This document shows positions 60,654 to 64,000 of a DNA stretch of 64,000 bases, in pieces. Below the pieces are notes generated by a model that was given only the letters and a program-made list of their open reading frames with translations, was not told where the DNA came from and did no database searches. Within the stretch, counting starts at the first letter, position 1. Each line of letters begins with the position of its first letter. The DNA lies in contig NZ_VOHD01000003.1 of the NCBI RefSeq assembly GCF_007859395.1, positions 479,028 through 543,027 of the forward strand. Direction: 5' to 3'. Source of the stretch: Planomicrobium sp. CPCC 101110 (GTDB lineage Bacteria > Bacillota > Bacilli > Bacillales_A > Planococcaceae). The translations under genes were made by a program, and so were the position numbers.

Positions 60654-60679
60654 TTAAAACCAACTAGGGGGGATTTTTT

Positions 60680-61705
60680 ATGAAAAAGGTTACCTTATCC
60701 TTATTATTATTGTTTTCGCTGATTGTTTTAACGGCTTGTGGAGGCAGTGGCGGATCTTCTGGAGCAGGGGGCGACGGCGTCCAAGAAATGACAATTAAAT
60801 TTTCTCACGTTGTGGCGGAAAATACACCTAAACATCAAGGTGCACTAGCGATGAAGGAGTATATTGAAAGAGAATCCGATGGAGCAATTACTGTGGAAAT
60901 ATATCCGAACAGTTCATTATTCGGTGATCAGGACGAATACCAAAACCTAGTGTCGAACAACGTACAATTCATTGCACCGGATTTAACGAAATTTGTAGGC
61001 AATAATCCGCAATTCAACGTTCCGGCTCTTCCATTCATGTTTGAGAACGATGATGAAGCCATTGCATTCTGGGATGGTGAAAAAGGCCAGGAAATTTTAG
61101 GGAGCTTGAAGGACGACGGCGTTGTAGGGCTATCTATGTGGCCGAATGGCGGAAAGCATTTAACGAACAACAAGCGTGCTATCGATTCGCCGGATGATTT
61201 GGAAGGATTGAAATTCCGCACACAAGGCGGACAGGTTCTAGAAGCGATTTATTCGGAACTTGGAGCGGGTTCAGAATCAATTCCTTTTGGGGAACTTTAT
61301 ACTGCCCTTGACCAGGGGGTCGTAGATGGTCAAGAAAATACTTTCAGCAATATTGAATCCAGAAAGTTTGACGAAGTTCAAACTCATATGACGGTCATGA
61401 ATCATACCCGTGTTGACTACGCTGTTTTTACTAATACAGAATTCTGGGACAGCATGAATGCTGCGACGAAAGAAATTGTTCAAGCTGGCTTGGATGAAGG
61501 TACGAAAGTGGCCCGGGAAGAAGCAAAAACGTTGAATGAGAAAGCATATGAAACCATCAAAGAGCGGGGATTGGTTGAAATCGTAGAATTGACTCCAGAA
61601 CAAATTGAAGAATTCAGAGCTGCCCTAGAACCGATCTATGCAGAATTTGAAGAAGAGATTGGTACAGATGTTTACGAAGCTGCCCGTGAAGCAGCCGGAC
61701 AATAG
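60680..61705 (+). CDS. dctP: TRAP transporter solute-binding protein (DctP)
   Basis: 341 residues. Lipobox LTAC after a hydrophobic signal; mature part with KFSHVVAENTPKHQGALAMKEYIERES, the DctP motif, and the carboxylate-binding arginine block LKFRTQGGQVLEAIYSELGA, SIPFGELYTALDQGVVDGQENTF. It captures C4-type or other carboxylates for DctQM. AGGGGGG precedes the ATG. A terminator follows, so it is made in excess of downstream genes. Confidence 0.93.
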   Translation: MKKVTLSLLLLFSLIVLTACGGSGGSSGAGGDGVQEMTIKFSHVVAENTPKHQGALAMKEYIERESDGAITVEIYPNSSLFGDQDEYQNLVSNNVQFIAPDLTKFVGNNPQFNVPALPFMFENDDEAIAFWDGEKGQEILGSLKDDGVVGLSMWPNGGKHLTNNKRAIDSPDDLEGLKFRTQGGQVLEAIYSELGAGSESIPFGELYTALDQGVVDGQENTFSNIESRKFDEVQTHMTVMNHTRVDYAVFTNTEFWDSMNAATKEIVQAGLDEGTKVAREEAKTLNEKAYETIKERGLVEIVELTPEQIEEFRAALEPIYAEFEEEIGTDVYEAAREAAGQ

Positions 61706-61730
61706 TTGAAGTTCTGGTTATGCTGAATTG

Positions 61731-61766
61731 AAAAAGTTGGCTGGATTTTCAGGCCAACTTTTTCCG
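61731..61766 (+). terminator. Intrinsic terminator between dctP and the decarboxylase gene
   Basis: AAAAAGTTGGC (61731-61741) pairs exactly with GCCAACTTTTT (61753-61763). It separates dctP from the next gene by partial termination. Confidence 0.85.
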
Positions 61767-61805
61767 TTTAATGAGAATAACTTCCAAAAGAAAAGGAGAC
61801 TGACG

Positions 61806-62189
61806 ATGAATAAGGAACTGTTTGAAAAAGGATTGGAAATTAGAAGAAGCGTGCTAGGCGCGGAGTATGTAGACAATTCGATTCAAAACGCCAATGAATT
61901 CAATATGCCTATGCAAGAACTAGTAACGCAATATTGCTGGGGCGAAATTTGGGGCAGGCCCGGCTTGCCGAGAAAAACAAGAAGCATCATCAATCTAGCA
62001 ATGATAACTGCACTGAACAGACCTCATGAGTTGAAGCTTCATGTCAGAGGAGCCATTAATAACGGCCTGACTCGAGAAGAAATTCAAGAAATCTTTCTGC
62101 AAACAGCTATTTATTGCGGAGTGCCTGCAGCTATCGACAGCTTTAGGACCGCTAAAGAAGTTTTTGATGAAATGGATAAAGAACAATAA
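61806..62189 (+). CDS. Carboxymuconolactone decarboxylase family protein
   Basis: 127 residues. FNMPMQELVTQYCWGEIWGRPGLPRKTRSIINLAMITALNRPHELKLHVRGAINNGLTREEIQEIFLQTAIYCGVPAA is the CMD domain of PcaC type, with the catalytic Glu and the His of the LKLHVRGA motif, but no CxxC of AhpD. Suggests breakdown of an aromatic or lactone-derived acid. AAGGAGA precedes ATG 61806. Fits with transport by the adjacent TRAP system. Confidence 0.9.
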   Translation: MNKELFEKGLEIRRSVLGAEYVDNSIQNANEFNMPMQELVTQYCWGEIWGRPGLPRKTRSIINLAMITALNRPHELKLHVRGAINNGLTREEIQEIFLQTAIYCGVPAAIDSFRTAKEVFDEMDKEQ

Positions 62190-62206
62190 AACCCTCTAAA
62201 GTGCTT

Positions 62207-63130
62207 TTATAAAAAAATAACTTTTGACAAGTAAATGACAACAGTGACCGTTGCAGCACTCAGAATGGTGGAGATCAGGACAGCTTGGGCGGCGAATTCA
62301 GGTTCATTATCATATTCTTGGGCGAGGATGGCACTGTTGACTGAGCTTGGAACAGCTGAAGCGATGAACATAGCTTGGGCGGTAATGAGATCTGTATCAA
62401 GAAACTGGATGATAATGAACGCCAAAAGCGGACTAGCCAACAAACGTACTCCTACATTCATGTAAACAGTTGCCATGTTTTTTGAAAAATTCAGCTGCAC
62501 CACTTGCGCCCCTAGTGTGAGAAGCGCTATTCCTATAAGTGCATCGGCTATGTAGGATCCGGATATATATAGAAATTGAGGAAGCATGACATTGAAGGCG
62601 TTAACAGCCAAACCGGCCCCCATGGCATAAAGTACGGGCATCTTGAAATAGGGAATAGATATATTCGACTTGCTTTTATTCAGTTTTTGCAGCGTGATAA
62701 TCCCATAGGAGTAGACGAGAAAATTTTGGAAAGTAAGGACCAAAACTTGAACGGCCAAAGCGACAGTATCCTGCTTAAATACCAAATCATTGACTGATAT
62801 TCCGTAATTTCCGGAATTATAGAAAAGGGAACTATGGGAAAATGCCAACTGTTGTCCTTTAGTCAAGCGCAAGATTTTAGTGAGAATATTGGATACAAAA
62901 TACAATGAAACGCTTAACGTAATGAAAAAAATAAGTACTTTCAAGAATAGGGTCCATGCCAAATCCGCCTCATAGAGCCGGGTAAAGATAAGGCCGGGCA
63001 CCAAATAGTAAATGTTGATTTTTGCCAATGTGTTCAAATCGAAGCGGAATTTTACATGCAGAATAGCTCCTAATCCAATAACGATAAGGACCGGCAATAA
63101 AATATTTATGAAAATGCTTAATATCTCCAT
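62207..63130 (-). CDS. AEC family transporter (auxin efflux carrier type)
   Basis: 307 residues with ten helices: ILSIFINILLPVLIVIGLGAILHVKF, FSHSSLFYNSGNYGISVNDLVF, SAVPSSVNSAILAQEYDNEPEFAAQAVLIST match the Mem_trans/AEC family, which includes malonate and malate carriers. Together with the TRAP genes it suggests carboxylate movement. GGAGAAC precedes ATG 63130. The divergent HMG-CoA-lyase gene shares its 149-base upstream region containing the TATTTTGGATAC motif. Confidence 0.9.
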   Translation of the reverse strand: MEILSIFINILLPVLIVIGLGAILHVKFRFDLNTLAKINIYYLVPGLIFTRLYEADLAWTLFLKVLIFFITLSVSLYFVSNILTKILRLTKGQQLAFSHSSLFYNSGNYGISVNDLVFKQDTVALAVQVLVLTFQNFLVYSYGIITLQKLNKSKSNISIPYFKMPVLYAMGAGLAVNAFNVMLPQFLYISGSYIADALIGIALLTLGAQVVQLNFSKNMATVYMNVGVRLLASPLLAFIIIQFLDTDLITAQAMFIASAVPSSVNSAILAQEYDNEPEFAAQAVLISTILSAATVTVVIYLSKVIFL

Positions 63131-63220
63131 GATTGTTCTCCTTTGGTTTCAACTAAGTAAACAAAATATATCATAATGTCTCTGTATATGTTTGAAAACT
63201 TAGAATGTTAAGATGGATGG

Positions 63221-63233
63221 TATTTTGGATACA
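63221..63233 (+). promoter_or_regulatory. Shared TRAP-locus operator, copy 3
   Basis: TATTTTGGATACA, an exact 12-base match to copy 1 at 60225-60236. It is in the divergent region between the AEC carrier and the HMG-CoA-lyase gene. Confidence 0.55.
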
Positions 63234-63279
63234 CTATTTTTATTTTGTCGAGACTCCTACTGAAAGAAAGTGATTGAGA

Positions 63280-64000
63280 ATGGATTATATGAAATTGCCA
63301 AGTCAAGTAGAGTTGAACGAAGTAGTATTGCGGGACGGCTTACAGCTTGAAAATAAGATTATAAGCAAAGCAGAAAAAAAACTGATATTTGACCAATTGG
63401 TGGATGCAGGGGTAAAGACACTTGAATTTGGATCTTTTGTCCATCCGAAGTTAGTGCCGCAAATGGCCAATACTGGCGAATTATATACAGCTATTTCCGC
63501 GCATTCTGAGGAGTTGGCACTGATTGCTTTGATTCCCAATCTGAAAGGGGCTGAAAATGCTAGGGCTTCTGGAGTAAGACGCCTTAACTTTGTATTTTCA
63601 GCAAGTGATACCCACAATCGGCAAAATGTTAAAAAAAGCACCGATGAATCGCTGGAAGATTTAAAGGCCATTCACGATTTTTGCAGCAAGCAAGGAATTT
63701 CATTGACCGTCGCTGTCGCAACTTCGTTTGGTTGCCCATTCGAAGGAGAAGTTCCGATAGAAAGAGTTCGATATGTAATAGGAAAAGTCGCTGCGCTTGG
63801 AATGGAAAGCATTACGCTCGCAGATACGACAGGGATGGCAAATCCGAAACAGGTCTATAATTTAGTTTCTGAGATGGGAGAGAAATTTCCGCTGCAAAAG
63901 TTTGGACTGCACTTTCACAATACAAGAGGAATGGGGCTTTCCAATGTTTTAGCCGGTTTACAAGCTGGCATTACTAGTTTCGATGCTTCTTTAGGAGGAA
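63280..64000 (+). CDS. Hydroxymethylglutaryl-CoA lyase family protein (5' part)
   Basis: The first 240 codons run to the window edge. DRE-TIM metallolyase: EVVLRDGLQLENKIISKAEKK gives the RDG active-site start, TLADTTGMANPKQV, and FGLHFHNTRGMGLSN supplies the His-x-His metal ligands; the ending SFDASLGG is the start of the catalytic cysteine loop. HMG-CoA lyase makes acetyl-CoA and acetoacetate; other members cleave related methyl-branched acyl-CoAs, so substrate is open. The ATG at 63280 has GAAAG upstream; 63289 is an alternative. Confidence 0.9.
   Translation, partial: MDYMKLPSQVELNEVVLRDGLQLENKIISKAEKKLIFDQLVDAGVKTLEFGSFVHPKLVPQMANTGELYTAISAHSEELALIALIPNLKGAENARASGVRRLNFVFSASDTHNRQNVKKSTDESLEDLKAIHDFCSKQGISLTVAVATSFGCPFEGEVPIERVRYVIGKVAALGMESITLADTTGMANPKQVYNLVSEMGEKFPLQKFGLHFHNTRGMGLSNVLAGLQAGITSFDASLGG

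Larger units (their letters stand above)
60200..60679. other. AT-rich divergent regulatory region of the TRAP locus
   Basis: 480 bases, much richer in A and T than the neighbouring genes. It carries two copies of TTTTGGATAC in opposite orientation, a dyad near dctP, and a five-codon frame ATG-CTA-GTT-TTG-TGG at 60495-60509 with AAGGAG at 60480-60485. An 11-codon frame lies at 60607-60642. No complete sigma-A promoter is convincing. Confidence 0.6.

Noticed and set aside
1-64000. CRISPR array, insertion sequence, prophage or tRNA
   Set aside because: No regularly spaced repeats, transposase, phage genes or tRNA-like cloverleaf were seen on either strand.

Overview
The window is chromosomal DNA of a low-to-moderate GC Gram-positive bacterium of the Bacillales. 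The gene set suggests Planococcaceae (a Planococcus-like organism), but genus is an inference. Supporting signs are Bacillus-type Shine-Dalgarno sites, sigma-B and ECF promoter shapes, an FMN riboswitch, B. subtilis-like gene sets (mtnE/mtnU, csbB/gtcA/yfhO, yceG/yceH) and lipoprotein signal peptides. I see no rRNA, tRNA, CRISPR array, insertion sequence or prophage. 73 protein-coding loci can be supported, including one partial gene at each edge and one probably broken gene.

Layout. 1-5.1 kb: end of an amino-acid ABC transporter ATPase, a CBS protein, a lipoprotein, rluF, and a catabolite-controlled aldehyde dehydrogenase with its DUF779 partner. 5.2-8 kb: a FicA/Fic antitoxin-toxin pair, an AAC(3)-type acetyltransferase, an acyl-CoA thioesterase and a DUF421 protein. 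8.0-8.2 kb: an intergenic cluster of DnaA boxes. 8.2-16.8 kb: housekeeping and metabolic genes (SEC-C protein, acetamidase family, signal peptidase I, mtnE and mtnU of methionine salvage, sugar kinase, OsmC family, TrkA-C protein). 16.8-28.1 kb: topB, small metal/sodium-related proteins, DUF2243-CtaG, pcm, a PBP4-like protein, msrA, MgtC, metallophosphoesterase, NUDIX, GNAT and CHY zinc finger. 28.2-31.1 kb: an FMN riboswitch with ribE-ribBA-ribH but no ribD. 31.4-39.5 kb: envelope functions (LTA synthase family, GTPase, a two-component system, prsA, htrA). 39.5-45.5 kb: a general/oxidative stress block (DJ-1/PfpI, Ohr, a small acidic protein with Mn-catalase, SDR, SodC-like lipoprotein) carrying three good sigma-B promoter matches. 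45.6-49.5 kb: csbB-gtcA-yfhO, a lipoteichoic-acid glycosylation set. 49.7-58.4 kb: a tellurite-type (Ter) stress operon with two TerD proteins, five biosynthetic-type genes and a TelA-family protein. 58.4-64 kb: a TRAP transporter and carboxylate-catabolism locus with an apparent shared operator.

How genes work together. The right half is dominated by envelope and oxidative stress defence. The two-component system probably drives prsA-htrA through an 11-bp direct repeat. The Ter operon has an ECF-type promoter in addition to a sigma-A promoter, and lies divergent to the LTA glycosylation genes. The TRAP locus (dctMQ, dctP, carboxymuconolactone decarboxylase family, AEC carrier, HMG-CoA-lyase family) is tied together by three copies of TTTTGGATAC in its intergenic regions.

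The most interesting signals are the DnaA-box cluster at 8028-8169, the TRAP-locus motif, the Ter operon with an internally duplicated YceG, a nested-stem RNA before the response regulator, several stop codons embedded in intrinsic terminators, the missing ribD, and a gene split by an in-frame TGA.
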